From positions 62,001 to 126,000 of the forward strand of contig JAKSZP010008045.1 in assembly GCA_022478985.1 (NCBI GenBank): a stretch of DNA of 64,000 bases. Reading direction: 5' to 3'. This document shows positions 1 to 12,327 of this stretch, one piece after another. The notes under the pieces are model-generated. The model did not search any database and was not told the DNA's origin. It saw only the letters and a program-made list of their open reading frames with translations. This DNA comes from Massospora cicadina (lineage: Eukaryota; Entomophthoromycota; Entomophthoromycetes; Entomophthorales; Entomophthoraceae). The position numbers were made by a program, and so were the translations under genes. Positions within the stretch are counted from its first letter, which is position 1; each line of letters starts with the position of its first letter.

Positions 1-3000
1 CCAGTTGGATCTAAGTTTAATTGATAAGGGTAATTAAATCACTCTTCCAGAATTAAGCAGATGCAGTATAACAGCAGAAATCACATCAGATCATTATAAA
101 TTTAATATTACCAGAAGAACATGACTCACCTGATGATCCTAAATCAACTTATAATTTGCAGATCTGCCTAGTCATTTGGCATATATTATATAACAAAAAA
201 AATATTTTGCACTTGGATTAGTAAAGGCGATGCCACTCAGCATGCATTGATTATACCAGGAGAAAATTTTCTTATATGAAATTAACAACCGCTATCATTT
301 GCCTATGTATTGTACTTCACGCTCAACTACTACTTGTATAAAAAAATTCTTTACCTTTAATAACCCATCATTATTTTTTCACAAAAAGACGCCTATCAAA
401 CCTGCACCTGTTGCTACAATTTTGACAATGATATCACAAGGTATCATGATCAAATTACACTGATTTCACAAAAATGAAACTATACTTCTCATGACCATCT
501 AGTAATAAAAAAACTATACTTCTTATAAACACTTTTTTGCGTCTTTAAGGATCCAGAGAAAATATCAGATTTAAGTTGTTCTTTAACATTCACTGGGTAC
601 TCTAACACAAAAACACATTACATTTGATGTCTGCTGATGTAAGCTGCTTATCAGTCACACATAATAGCTGTACATACATATTAAGTGATCAACTCTGTCT
701 AGAAATGGTTACAAGCTCTCAGATCTTGCACAAATCATCATATACTAATTTTAATAGAAACAAATTGTCATAAAATTAGTTGGCTTTCATCAAGATAATT
801 AGTACCCATGATAAACTCCAAACCCCAAAAGGCATCGATGTTCTAATGATGCATGGGTATCACCCATTGGGGGAAGGTTTGAAAAGTATTGGCTTATTAA
901 CAAGGTTCTAGCGCTAAAAATTAGACTCAAGGCCTGGAGAAACCAGTCCCACGCTTCCAAAATGAGAGCTTTGATGTTACTTCCAGATGATGGCACTTAT
1001 GTTGAAGTTATGATTTATCCTTGTTGCAATATTGGTAATCAAAGACTCATTAGCCCGATATTGAGGGGTACTCACTGATGCACTGTCACGTAGTTTACCT
1101 ATTAAATCTCATTCAGCCTCTATGTACAATGTCAACTCTTCTGTAAAGTATTTATAATTACTTTTGGGGATTTCTGGATGTAAACACTGGAATTCAGATA
1201 TGGGCAAGAGGGAGATTTTCTGTATAATGGTGTTTGATAAGTAGAAGTTACGTTTTGGACCTCCTGGGTGCCTTTGCTGATGGTAGCAACTATGATGATA
1301 AAAATTAGTGTAACCACTACAGCTACTTTGATAAACTAGTATGGCCAAAATGAGCTAATTGTGTTTGTTTCTAGGTGTAGTTTATAGAATTATTATCAGA
1401 AGTATATAAATTTGGGTATAAGTAATTATATATAAATATAAAAATCTAGCTTCTAATACTGGCAGAGCACTAGGAACTTAAATTAAATTTTGGAGAGGGG
1501 GTATAAGTCCTGAGGCTCAGCCCTTTCGCCTAAACCATGATCAGCACCATTTCAGGCTTAAGAGAGGTCCCAGGCCACTAGTTGATCCCCTAACCTGTAT
1601 TAGTGAATTAGCTCATGTGGTAGATGTGCGATGGGCTACTTCCCTGCCTTCAATAATCCTTCCTATCTGCCTCCTTTCTTCCTATTCTTTATTGAAAATG
1701 ATAAAAGAGTTATAAGGAAGTAATCTCTCCAGGGACTTCCGGAAGTGCCCTAGGGCTCATCCCACATATAGCCTGGCTATTCAAAAACATGCAAGAAACC
1801 GCCCAAACCCTCCCCAAACCCCAAATAGGCCTAAAGAATCTAAAAAGCTGGATTTGGCCTTTACTAATGAAACTGATGGTGAATTGACACTCCAGATCAT
1901 TCAATATACATTCATAGTTATTCTAATTTCTTGCCATTTAGAAAAGATCCATGCAATATTGTGTGCAATAACCACAAGATAGAACAAATCTGTGCAAACT
2001 CAGTTCTATTGATATGAGTCATCCTCAACCCATGAATACTGATATCAAAACTTTTACAATAATATTTAATACTTTTGAAGATTTTCCCCAAATTCATATT
2101 AATCTTTTAAAACCAACCAATTGAATATGCCTCTTAGGTCCCAGGCCAGGCCAGTGCGTTGTTATTTATCTTCAAACCTTCCCCCTCTTATAAAGGCAAT
2201 ATCCCCTCCTTGGGTCTGTTGACAGCTTATATTATAATCTGAACTTCTTTCAAAAATAGAACCTAATAAGCCCTTGATTTTCTTTTAAGGATTTTGTCAT
2301 TTTTTGTCTATAAATGAGGCGGGGCAACCCTGGGACAGATTATAAAGAGAGTGTCTAATTCTCCTGTTCCAAGTGAAGTAGTGCACGGGGCACAGCCCCA
2401 ACGCCAGGGAACTAGTCGTCAGTAATAAAGTGAGGAGAGCCCCGCAGAGGGTGCTGGAGCTGAAGTAACTTAGAGCTAGGGTGGTTAACAATATATAAAA
2501 GAACATAAACTGGACAAATAACAAGCTGGGGTGGACCCCAAAGCGGAGTCCATACCCAAGCGGTGCTCTGGTCTGGAGAGCAAAGGTGGCCCAGTCTGGA
2601 GGAAACCAGGGTAGCTCAGCGGTGCACCAGAGGAGAGAGTTACAGTTGTGCAAATTAAATGTCTAACGTTGTGCAAGACCTCCTCAAAGAGGTCTGCGCA
2701 AGGTTCGCCCAAGTAAATATAAGGAAAATGTATACTACAAAGGTTTTAATATGGAGAAAGTCGACTAATGAGAGAGGTTGGTCTCAAGTAAACAAATTTA
2801 AGGAAATCTAGGGGAATAATCATTGATGGAAGTGGTGCTAAGCCCAGGTGCACCAATAAGTGCACACTTCCATTGGGCAGTGTACTAAAGTTGGTAATTG
2901 ACTGAACTTGGGTTACCAATTGTAGGTAAGGCTGACCTGAGCTCAAAAATTTTGAAAACTGAATGGGTTTTGAGACCCCATTCACTGAGAAACCAAACTG

Positions 3001-5040
3001 ATCCGCCATCAATTACTAAGTAGCTGATTCATTTTAACATACCTGCTTTAATGTAGGGCCAGACTTCTCATACATCCCCGGGACCAACCTAGCATATCTT
3101 GCCTTAACCCAGCATTAGTCCAATGTATGTTTGAGGTCAGGGAGGCCTTCCAACTTCACCTTTTTTACTCCTGACGTGCAGCTCTACCCTTGCTATTGGC
3201 CCCATATTCATATCATCCTCAAGCCATGACACAAATATACCACGCCAAGTTTTTTATCATGTGCTGGTTTTAAACCTATGTCAATAAAAATCTGACCCAG
3301 AGTGCAGCAGGAACCACCTCACTATGCTACCACTCCTCTTGATATGTGATTTTTACATTATATCTAAATCCCTCCAAAATGGGCCTTACAAAGAATGACA
3401 CCATATGTGTAAATATAAAGAGAGATTATGGATCAGGAATTCCAATCCATTGATCTAGTGAATCGCCATGATTTGGCTGAGCTAGTGATAGTTTATGCCC
3501 CAGTCATTTCTTCCAATATGTTGCACATGTAAAGCACACCAGAAATCTTTTACCCCACTAATTTATCGCCAATTTGGTTCAATCTGTCCAATGTATATCC
3601 TAGCACTATTCCGATCTGTTCACATCAAATAAATAACAACTGCGTAACTTGGAGGAATCATCCTCATACTTGTCTCTGCTGCCCTGGGGTTGCCCCACAA
3701 GACCTACAGTTGCCCACATTTCAGCCATTTGGTTTGTTTATAGGACTTTGATTTATATTTGAAAAGGTTTTCTCCTCACAAGATCCCTATAACGTCCCTC
3801 TTCAGAGTCACTAGGGCTGCTGAGCCCCTTGCATTCTGAGCTATCCATTGGGTAGTACACACCTAAATTGAATGGCCAGTTTTCTTCTATTCAGCCAATC
3901 CATGGTAGGAGGCTTAATAATTTTATACTGTTTTTAAAGTTGAGGTGCTACTTCATCTAAGCACCACGATTAATTTTATCACTATTACTCAGTACTTTAT
4001 GTTCACATTGACTGTCCTTGTAGGCTATTATGATCTTGTTACTTTGCGCTTTATTAAAGAACCCTTATATACTGTTTTAACTGTGGAAAATTCTTTTCTA
4101 TTTTTACCCAAGGCAGCCTCAGGTTTTATTTATTTAGTGGGGATGCCTTTTAACAACAGCCTCGTTTTCTTAGGAGTGTCACATTTGACCCCTGATGGAT
4201 GCCTTGTTTGGTAAGGTAATCCATTAAAGTTAATACCCTTGAGTATGCCTCATAATTAACTAACAATATCTTTAGTACATACTAAATGTATTTAACATAT
4301 TTAGTTATGACAAAGGGTTTTAGGTTTTTTAATATTTTGTGGTTGTAAAGGGCTCAACTGGGGGCAAAAGCCACCCATCACTCATTAACACGTTGATTCC
4401 CAAACTATGAGATATTTTGTATTTGGTGTCCTAGCGATAACGTAAATTATGAGTTACATCATAGTTGGCAGTCAACGTGGTAAGGGTATGGCCAGGTCTG
4501 TGATATTAACTAGGGTAGGCCCATATGGTACACCATTTTTGTACAGAAATTGTATTTTGTTCTATCCAACTTTATGATGTGTCTTGACCCTTATACTTAT
4601 TCTAACAAACATCTCTGTATAACTTCAGTACTAGTGGTGCCAACTTAGACGAGGGCGTCTATGAAATTTATCAGTGGGGTTCCAAGAAAAAGTGGGAAAA
4701 CCTCCTAATATGGAACTCAGGAGTTAACCTAAGCAGACATATTGAATGGGGAAGGGATGTCAGGAGGATCTCCATCCAGTGTGGATGTGAGGATATGAGA
4801 AAGTGCTTATAATGGGTTTGAGAAAATAGACAGTATGGGAGAAGAGGGTGGAATAAAGTAAAATCTTTTTCGTCAATGATCATGTGTAATGCCTTTCCTC
4901 AGCATACTGGACAAGCTGGAATTCAGTTTAAGATATAAGTTCCAGTCCACAAGAAAATCTTATATTATGGTAATGCATTTAGGGTAGCTTGGACTATATA
5001 ATGAGAGTTTAACTGTGTTAGTGCATGCTCAGGTCATGGC
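1..5040. other. AT-rich region without an identifiable gene or element
   Basis: I see no recognisable domain, LTR pair or RNA gene here. Open stretches are short (the longest is 118 codons on the minus strand at 2297-2653, hydrophobic, in a locally GC-richer patch at about 2330-2700; another of 88 codons lies at 2746-3012). They show no motif I know and could be chance or remnants of old elements. A plus-strand stretch at 3945-4214 is open but not recognisable. Confidence 0.5.
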
Positions 5041-5049
5041 AGATGTAAG

Positions 5050-5480
5050 CTACTTGATTTTATCCTGGGCTTCCTCAGGGAAGTCAACTGGGAAATTTGG
5101 ATAGTTAATGCTGTTGATGAGTGGCTCCATGGCCAAGTGGTTGGCTTGGTCAAGGAAAACACTGGTGTGGAAAGTACCTGCTTTGATGGTGTAACGCACT
5201 GGATCCTTCCCGTGAGCCACGAATGAATTGGGAAGCAGGGCCCAAGTCAATGACCAATGGGCAAAAAAGGTCCCTGAAACCATTCTCCTAGTGTGTGCTA
5301 CAGGATCCATGGATAAACACCCCTGGGAGGACAGTTGCGAGTATGCTTACCCCCAGCAACATTCCCTGACTCCAAGACAAGGTGTATAGGGAGGCGATAG
5401 CCTTCCCAATCTCGCTCTCAAAAACCAACTCCTGTTTGTATAGGCCAAACATGGCCTCTGTTAGACTAAATAATCAATAT
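5050..5480 (-). pseudogene. Unrecognised coding-like fragment, two adjacent frames
   Basis: On the minus strand one open frame runs from about 5480 to 5290 and a second, shifted by one base, from 5310 to 5050, ending in TAG. Both read like protein (charged and aromatic residues evenly mixed, no low-complexity runs), which is unusual for this AT-rich flank. A GTAAGC at about 5345 could be a splice donor, but the nearest in-phase acceptor would give an intron of only about 28 bases, so a frameshift in a decayed gene fits better. I do not recognise the family. It may be a host gene remnant or part of an old mobile element. Confidence 0.25.
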
Positions 5481-5852
5481 AAACCTCGGAAGACAGTAAT
5501 AAATTAGATAAGGCTTGGGAACGGCTTTATTTGATATATTTAGGCAAATTGATATTAAACGGAACTAGAGAACCTCCCACTCTAAAGTCCTATCTCTTAT
5601 AGCTCTCTTCTGCAAGCATAGATCAAGCTCATTTGCCATTCCTGACGTTATGTCTTTTAAAACATGTCCTAAGCAAACCCCAATTGTTTTAGGCCGGATT
5701 GAATTCCGTAGTGGCTGAGCCACCATGCCCAAGAATTGTTCCAATTCTAATTCTAATCCACCTTTAACCTAGAAACCAACCACTTCAAAACCATTTGGTT
5801 CAACCCCAGGCCTGATGAAACATCTAACCGTCGACCTTCCCCTGTCTTGGTC

Positions 5853-6098
5853 TCAACCTGGGGTATAGCTAAGACTATTGCTCTCACTCCCTCCATCTAC
5901 CACACCAGCATGTCCTGTCTTATCAAAGCTCAGGGCAATGTGATGCTGAGGATAAACCTCAACTGTCACAGATGGCAAGCTGATTGTAAGTTTTGTAAAC
6001 TGGGATTCCTTGCAAAGGCAGAAGTGGCGCTGAAAATTGGACTTGGGAGGCTGAAAAAACTTCTGGCCAATTAAAATCAAAGCTAATTTATAAAACAA
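5853..6098 (-). pseudogene. Unrecognised coding-like fragment
   Basis: An 81-codon open stretch on the minus strand with protein-like composition. It lies on the same strand as the patches at 5050-5480, 6549-6767 and 6830-7033. The four may be exons or broken pieces of one former gene, but no domain is recognisable and no splice pattern could be verified. Confidence 0.18.
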
Positions 6099-6548
6099 TT
6101 TTTATTGTGCACTCATTTTAGAAAATCAGATGAGTTTAAGAGGCAAACATGAGACAGACACAAGAGCTTATTGTATGGGATAGATATCAGTTAGTCCACA
6201 AACCATTGACCAAGGCAATTTGACTGTGGCTTGAGCAATTATTTATTCCAAAATAATTCAGGAAGATGAGTTTAATTGGCTACCACAGAAGAAGCTGTGG
6301 CCGCAGAAGTTAAAAGAGAGGCAGGTAGAATCAAATCCTACTCAAAAAAGTCAGATACAGTGCCAGGGAAACACTTGAGGTAGGAGGGGCGGAAGCTGCT
6401 CTAAGGGCAAGGGAAGGGCAATTATGCTCTTAGAAGTTCACCCAAAACACAAGGTTAGTGGGTTTTGATGTTCTCAAGGCAGGCTTAGAATGTGTGTATT
6501 GGGGGCTTAATGGACCATGGTACCCTGTGGAGAAATATCCAAATAAAT

Positions 6549-7035
6549 TTAAATGGAAGAGGTGATAGTTGCAAAGGCGCAAAGCTCTGCAAGGCAGCTG
6601 GCTCCATTGGGAACCACAGGCTGGAGGACAGGATCAGCACCATAATCAGCTAAACACTCCTGAAGTCCATGATGGAGCGGGTCAGGTGATATGGTTTGCA
6701 GTCTGTCAAACTGGGCCACTAGAGTGGCATCCACTAGCAGCTGAGTGCAAGTGATGGGAATGGACATATTTTATAAATAATGGCATTTTTGCTGCAACCA
6801 TGTCCTGGGCGTTACTAGAGAAGCCCAAGTTAAAGTACATTTTTTAGAAAATAGAAATAAATGAAACCAGTGGCCTTGAACAACTCCTGTACCATCTTGA
6901 TGATTTCTGCACTTGCATAATGAAAGAGGTTCCCATACTTGACTTGAAGCCAAAATGCATGTTGCTCAGGAGGAGCGCATTGAGGGCTATGAAGCACATT
7001 CTGGGACGTGTAAGATGGTAGGCTAGGTCCCAAGG
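6549..7035 (-). pseudogene. Unrecognised coding-like fragments abutting the E1 insertion site
   Basis: Two minus-strand open stretches (7033 to 6830 and 6767 to 6549) with protein-like composition. The first runs right up to the target duplication of element E1. Removing E1 in thought and joining 7040 to 15504 brings a minus-strand open stretch from the far side (15605 to about 15504) next to it, but in a frame one base off. E1 may therefore have landed in a gene or pseudogene; no family is recognisable. Confidence 0.2.
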
Positions 7036-7040
7036 GGGAC
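7036..7040. repeat. Target-site duplication of E1, left copy (GGGAC)
   Basis: GGGAC directly precedes the TGTTGGG start of the 5' LTR and recurs directly after the 3' LTR at 15499-15503. A perfect 5-bp duplication is the normal Ty3/gypsy integrase signature and fixes the element ends. Confidence 0.93.
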
Positions 7041-8188
7041 TGTTGGGATTTTTGCCCATATTCCCAGCCTGCTAGATTACCTGGTATTGCTAGGGGAAAA
7101 ATTCCCTAAGGCGAAGTGGATTGGAAATTGGTTGACCAGAAATTCAGAGGAACTACGTTCAGGGGATTTTAGGATATTTATCTGGTCATATCCATCAGGG
7201 ATTTATCCAGATGAATACCTGATATCTCATCTGGTGGAGTGGCCAACGAAATAAGGGCATCTGATAGTAATTAACTATCAGCTGTACTGATTGGGATCGG
7301 TCAGGTTCATCACTGACTGATTAAGAATGTTCAATGAGTTGCGAGGCAAGTGATGCCACCTGCAACTAGTGAATCAATTGTTTGCTAGCCAATTATGGAT
7401 GATTCGCTTAGATCAAGAGGAAAAATCAAGGATATGTTTCCAACTCTTTCATTTGAGGTCTCAAGGATGTCTAACACTGGAATCCTAGTCAGGATGGGGA
7501 AGACCATCGCTGCTGAGATAAGGAAGGGTGATTTAATGGCAACGGCTGCCATTTCATTGAAGAGGTGTCAACCAAAGGGTTAGACAGCTGAATCCCCTAT
7601 AAATTCCCTAGAATTCACTATAATAAAAAACACTCAAAAACACTCAAGTATAAAACAGTAAAAACACTGAAAAATACTCACTGATTGACACAAGTTTACA
7701 GTTGGGAAAGAACTAATAAAGAACCTTATTAGTTTGACTGTAGATTCAGTAATAGTTAGACTATCAGCATCTAGCGTGAAGATTCCATCTCAAGGATATT
7801 ATTGCAGAAGGCAATAATTGGTAGACTCTCAGAGAAGAGTAGAGATCTGAGCGGGGATCTAGAGATGAAGGGAACCACAGTTAAGGGATTGCTTCCAACT
7901 GTGTGTTGGGCTGAAGGGGACTGTCATCAGAGGATCTTAACAAAGATTGAGTGGACAGGACTATAGGGAACGAATCCCTAAGAGTGCAATATTCAGTATT
8001 ATCAGAAATACCGGCCAAAGCGTTGGGCCTGAAGATAATTCTAAATTGACTACGGATAATAGTCATCATACTATTATCAGATTATATATATTCTTACAAC
8101 GCGAGGTGCACAAGGAAACTGAACCTGTGCAGTAGAAATATTACTAGGGTTGACTTGATAATCAACTCCTAAGAGTAAAATTTTTACA
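7041..8188 (+). repeat. E1 5' LTR
   Basis: Begins TGTTGGGATTTTTGCCC and ends TTTTTACA. It matches 14347-15498 over its full length (1,148 versus 1,152 bp) with scattered, mainly transition, differences. It should carry the element's promoter and RNA start, but I could not place a TATA box with confidence. Confidence 0.95.
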
Positions 8189-8191
8189 AGT

Positions 8192-8209
8192 TGGTGCTCA
8201 CTACAGGGG
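8192..8209 (+). other. E1 primer-binding site
   Basis: TGGTGCTCACTACAGGGG lies three bases (AGT) after the LTR end. The complement reads as a tRNA 3' end: CCA tail, discriminator A, a seven-base acceptor strand AGTGAGC and a T-stem strand CCTGT. The same site occurs in E2 and E3. The resemblance to the GAGCACCA end of an elongator methionine tRNA is suggestive only. Confidence 0.8.
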
Positions 8210-9340
8210 TAGTTGAGTAGAAGAATTTATACAGAATGTTGTACAAAGAAGATGTTTCCAATTTTAGAGATAAGTTATTGAGGGAAGTAATGAAGGTGGA
8301 ATGTCAAGAGGATCACCTTCAGTGGCATTCACCCAGATCAGCAGTGGAGCTTTGAGTGAAGCAAAATGAAGATATTTAAGTTCAGGGAAAAGGGCTTGCA
8401 GCATAGATATGGAACAATATAGTGCTGCAAGGAAACCAGTTTCACCAGACATCTACTTGAGATGAAGAGTATCAGCAGGATCAACTCAGGTTGAAATTGG
8501 ATCCGCTTTAAATAGTCCTGAGGAGAGAGTGTTTAGATGAGGCATTGGACAAAATAAGAAGCAATCAATCTGGAGAATTGGATTGCCATACCAATAAAGA
8601 GATGAAGTCAAAAAAGGAAATGATTGATCCAAGATAGTGGAGGAAATCATTTGATTTAATAACACTCAATCACTGGTCAGAAGTTGCTGGAGACGAGTTC
8701 ATCAATTCCAGAGAAATTGGATGAAGCTAACGATGCCAGAATGACCTGTGTAATTAAGGATAGCCATGAAGGCTGAAAATCGTTTTCAAGAGAAAAACGA
8801 GCTGGACAATCAGATGAAACTGTTGGCTGATGAGATACAAAGATATGAGAAGCATCAGTTTGCCGAATAAGAGATGAAATTAGGGCTTGATGGACGATTT
8901 TCCAGTCAGGATTAAAGGTCTAATTCAGGAGAACTGCCCAAAGTTGGCAAGTATGGCCTATACATGAGAGGGCAGCGCTGCTGATCGTATAGGGAGAAAG
9001 GTTAAGACTAATTGGTAGTATTGAGTCTAGAGAAAAATAATTGCAATGTTCCCAGCGGACCTCTGAACCATTAAATGGTTATGTCCTGAGATTTTGGTCA
9101 AGTCCCAGAAGGGGACCACTGAACCAAATGGTTGGTTAAATCTTAAGAGGATAAGATTTTGAACCATTATAACTGGTAGGTTTAAGTACCCAGGACCCAT
9201 TTAAGATGATGAGAAAGGAAGGACCTCTGAGCCTTTTTGTAGGTTGCAAGTCCCATTGCAAAAGAATTTACAAAAAAATACAGAATATTAAAATATCAAT
9301 TCTTGGTCTATGAGTTCAGACCTAAGAAGTGACAAGAAAT
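8210..9340 (+). other. E1 5' internal region, no recognisable Gag
   Basis: Where E2 has Gag and protease, E1 has about 1.1 kb of sequence broken by stops with no CCHC knuckle and no DTG/DSG protease motif. Around 8760-8880 one frame is rich in E, K, Q and N and could be a coiled-coil Gag remnant. The stretch ends in a hairpin array (9057-9253) of the kind both copies carry after integrase. Confidence 0.5.
9057..9253 (+). repeat. E1 hairpin-repeat array, 5' copy
   Basis: Four imperfect units start GGAC or GGATA, contain GAACCA, and return through TGGTT (or GGTTT) to GTCC or a degraded form of it. The first unit (9057-9086) is a near-perfect stem: GGAC pairs with GTCC and AACCA with TGGTT. Similar units sit after integrase in E1 (12328-12516) and in E2 (26085-26272). 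Confidence 0.7.
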
Positions 9341-9352
9341 CCTGATGGCTGA

Positions 9353-9784
9353 ATGGAGGAAATTCCGCCCTTGAAGAATGAAATTATCAGCCAAGGTAGC
9401 CAAAAAGTATCAACTATTGGTTAATTAAGAGCAACTCGCTGATCTGGTGGAAGGCCAGCAAGAGGAGATGCTCAAATTATTGAAAAGTATCAGAGAAATT
9501 CGCCCAAAAATGACCAGGAAATTGGGATACACATGAAGTGAATTGCAAGGTCAAAAATGGGGAAATCTGCCAATCAGGGCAAATTGAGACAATTCTACAA
9601 TTTAGGATCTCTCGAGGAAATGGGATTACTGGCTGGAGCAGCCAAAAGCATCAACTTATTAGTTGATCAAGAGCAGCTTGCAGATCTTCCGGAAGTGAAG
9701 AAGGAGGTGGTGCTCAAATTATTCAAGAGATATTGGGAAATAATCGTGCAGGATGATCATTATTTGGATGCGTGCAAGGCATAA
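9353..9784 (+). repeat. E1 duplicated pol N-terminal module
   Basis: Two tandem, diverged copies of one stretch: about 9353-9500 and 9557-9740. Both contain the sequence coding DQEQLADL-like residues followed by an E-rich segment. E2 has only one copy (about 28860-29014, minus strand). The first E1 copy looks closer to E2 than the second does, so a second family member may have contributed sequence here. Confidence 0.6.
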
Positions 9785-9786
9785 AT

Positions 9787-12290
9787 CAAAAATTCGACAC
9801 TGGAGAAAATTTACTGATAAGAATGAGACTGATCTGAAGATCAAAAGCTGCCAAAGTGGTTGTGGAAGATGAGATCAGCAAACTAGTAAATCATGGGCTT
9901 CTAGTTCCGTCATCAAGTCCCTGGGCAAGCCCAATTTTGATCGTAAAGAAAAAAGATGGATCAAATTGGGTAGTGATTGACTATCAGAGGCTGAATAAAA
10001 TTATGAAGAAGGATTTATATCCCCTACCGAGGATCAACGATGTGCTAGACTGATTTAGAGATGAAAAGTATTTCTCCACAATGGACCTAATCTTGGGATA
10101 CTGGCAGATCGACTTTCCAGCAGAAGACCAGGAAAAATATGTGATTATCACCACACAGGGGTTATACCAGCTGACTAGGATGCCCCAGGGTCTTTGTAAT
10201 GCGCCCGCTATGTTCCAGAGGGCCATGGACATGGTATTAAGCGACCTGAGGTTGTTTTGCATCTTGGTATATCTGTCTTTTCTGATATAAACATGTTCAG
10301 TAGAACATTTACTGATCACCTTCAGCACTTGAAGAAGTGTTTAAGAGGCTGTCCGCAGCTAACCTGAAGATCAAGCCACGGAAGTGCCACTTCTTCAAGG
10401 AGGAGCTTGAATACCTGAGATTTGTGATCAATGCAAATGGATTGCAGCCGCAACCCCAGAAGATAGCAGCTATAGAGCATATGGCTGTACCAAAGAGTGT
10501 CCAAGACATCCAAGTATTCCTTGGGATGGTCGGATACTATAGAAGATTTATTCAGGACTTCGCCCAAATAGCTGAGCCATTATTCCATGTATTGGAGGAT
10601 CAAAAAAAGGATTCGTATGGAATGAAGAGGCTCAGGACTCCTTTGATGAGTTACGCCAGTACCTGATAAATTCGCCAATTCTGAAATATCCAAATTTTGA
10701 TCAGGATTTTATCATTCAAACTGATGCTTTGTTGATGGCAATCGGCGCCATACTGAGCCAAGTAGATGAACTTGGGGATGAACATCTGGTGGCATATGTG
10801 AGCCAGACACTCTCTGCCGCAGAGAGGAATTACACCATAACTGAGCATGAATGCCTTGCAGTCATTCACGCCTGTAAATAGTTTCAGGTGTATGTCCGTG
10901 GAACTCACTTTAAGGTGGTGACAGACCACTCTTTGTTGTGTTAGCTGCACAATCTAAGGGAACCCGAAGGACGACTGGCCTGATGGGCACTCAAACTTCA
11001 GGCTTATGATTATGAGATAGTCCACTGAGCGGGGGCTTCTCATCAGAACGCAGATGGCTTATCGCAGTTACCAATGGTCCAGTTGGTATATCTGCAGGTG
11101 GATGAGCTATTCCAGAGAATGGTCGAAGGAAGAATTGAGGATGAGCCTTGAGAAATCCAAGGTGCGCTTCAAAAAGTGATGGAAAACACTGAGACCATGG
11201 ATGGACAAGTATTTAGGATGACAAATGGGAAACAGCTATTATACCCAAAACTGATGGAGAGAGCAGCAATCATTCTAGCCGCTCATAAGGTTGGTGGGCA
11301 TGGAGGCCTGAGAAAAACGATTGACATACCATCAGTATTATTACTGGGAATTGATTAATTATGATGTTGCGGACCATCTGGCTTGTTGCGTGGAATGCCA
11401 ACTGCATAAACCACACAAGAATACAGCTGGATATTGACTAGTCCGACCTGGATTTACATGGCACATGGTGCCTATTAATGTGATAGGACCGTTGGCGATG
11501 AGTACAGGAGGAATGAAATACATCATAGTGGCCATTGATCATCTAACAAGATGGGTCAAAACAAAAGCATTAACCCAAGTTGATGCTACCAGTACTGCGA
11601 GATTCATCTTGGATCAAGTATTATACCAGCATCGGTGTCCACAAGTTATACTGAGTGATAATGGGACCAACTATACATCCCATGTGATCCTGAGGCTAAA
11701 CAAAATAATGGGGATCTGGGGAGTTGTGTTAGTACCATATTGGCTGGAGATGAACAGACTGGTAGAATGGTTCAATGGGACACTGGCCACGACGCTGAGG
11801 AAGCTAGTTGCAGGGAGAACTTCTGTATGGGGAACATACCTGAGTTTGGTGACATTTGCCTACAACATCAGTCATCATACGGTGACAGGAAAGACGCCAT
11901 TTGAATTACTTTATGGGAGGAAGGCCTCATTACCGCTGATATTATATTTGGTAGTAGAACCTACGTCAGGGATGAGTACTGAACAATACCTGAACTGACT
12001 GATGAGTATCCTGATCAATATGCAATCACAAGCATATGATACTACCTTAAAGAAAAGGATATGAGTGAAATTGACGGATGATAAAAAACTGACCGCCATT
12101 AGAAGAATATCAAATAGGAGAAAGAGTTGCCTATTGCATTACGCATGGTTTCAGATGAAGAAACAAGTTGGATGCATTATGGTTGGGTCCATTCGAAGTA
12201 ATCGCCAAGATGGCAACTAGAGCTTATTCCATCAAGAATCTCTTGGATGGAAGAGTAATAAATCGAGTCCACGCTAAATAATTAAAGTGA
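9787..12290 (+). pseudogene. E1 pol: RT, RNase H and integrase (broken)
   Basis: Pol copies the element RNA into DNA and inserts it. RT spans about 9856-10620: the VPSSSPWASP and KKDGSNWVVIDYQRLN blocks, then MPQGLCNAP. The catalytic YLDD box is destroyed (YL followed by SF and a frameshift at about 10270). RNase H is at about 10640-11080 (TDAL and ADGLSQLP motifs). Integrase runs from about 11270: the HKVGGHGGL zinc histidines, LSDNGTN with the second catalytic Asp, and a VEWFNGTL block with the Glu. The first Asp position reads INVIGP instead of the IDVIGP seen in E2, an Asp-to-Asn change. A GPY/F-like module (LGPFEV) lies near 12190. Several in-frame stops and frameshifts show this copy cannot make a functional Pol. 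Confidence 0.9.
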
Positions 12291-12327
12291 TGGATTGAAA
12301 AAAATAATAAAAAAAAGAGTTCCCAAA

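Noticed and set aside
2297..2653. A 118-codon hydrophobic ORF as a membrane protein gene
   Set aside because: No conserved motif, no neighbouring exon or start context, and similar lengths occur by chance in the GC-richer patch.
5290..5480. A spliced gene with an intron starting GTAAGC near 5345
   Set aside because: The only acceptor that keeps the frame gives an intron of about 28 bases, too short to be credible; a frameshift is simpler.
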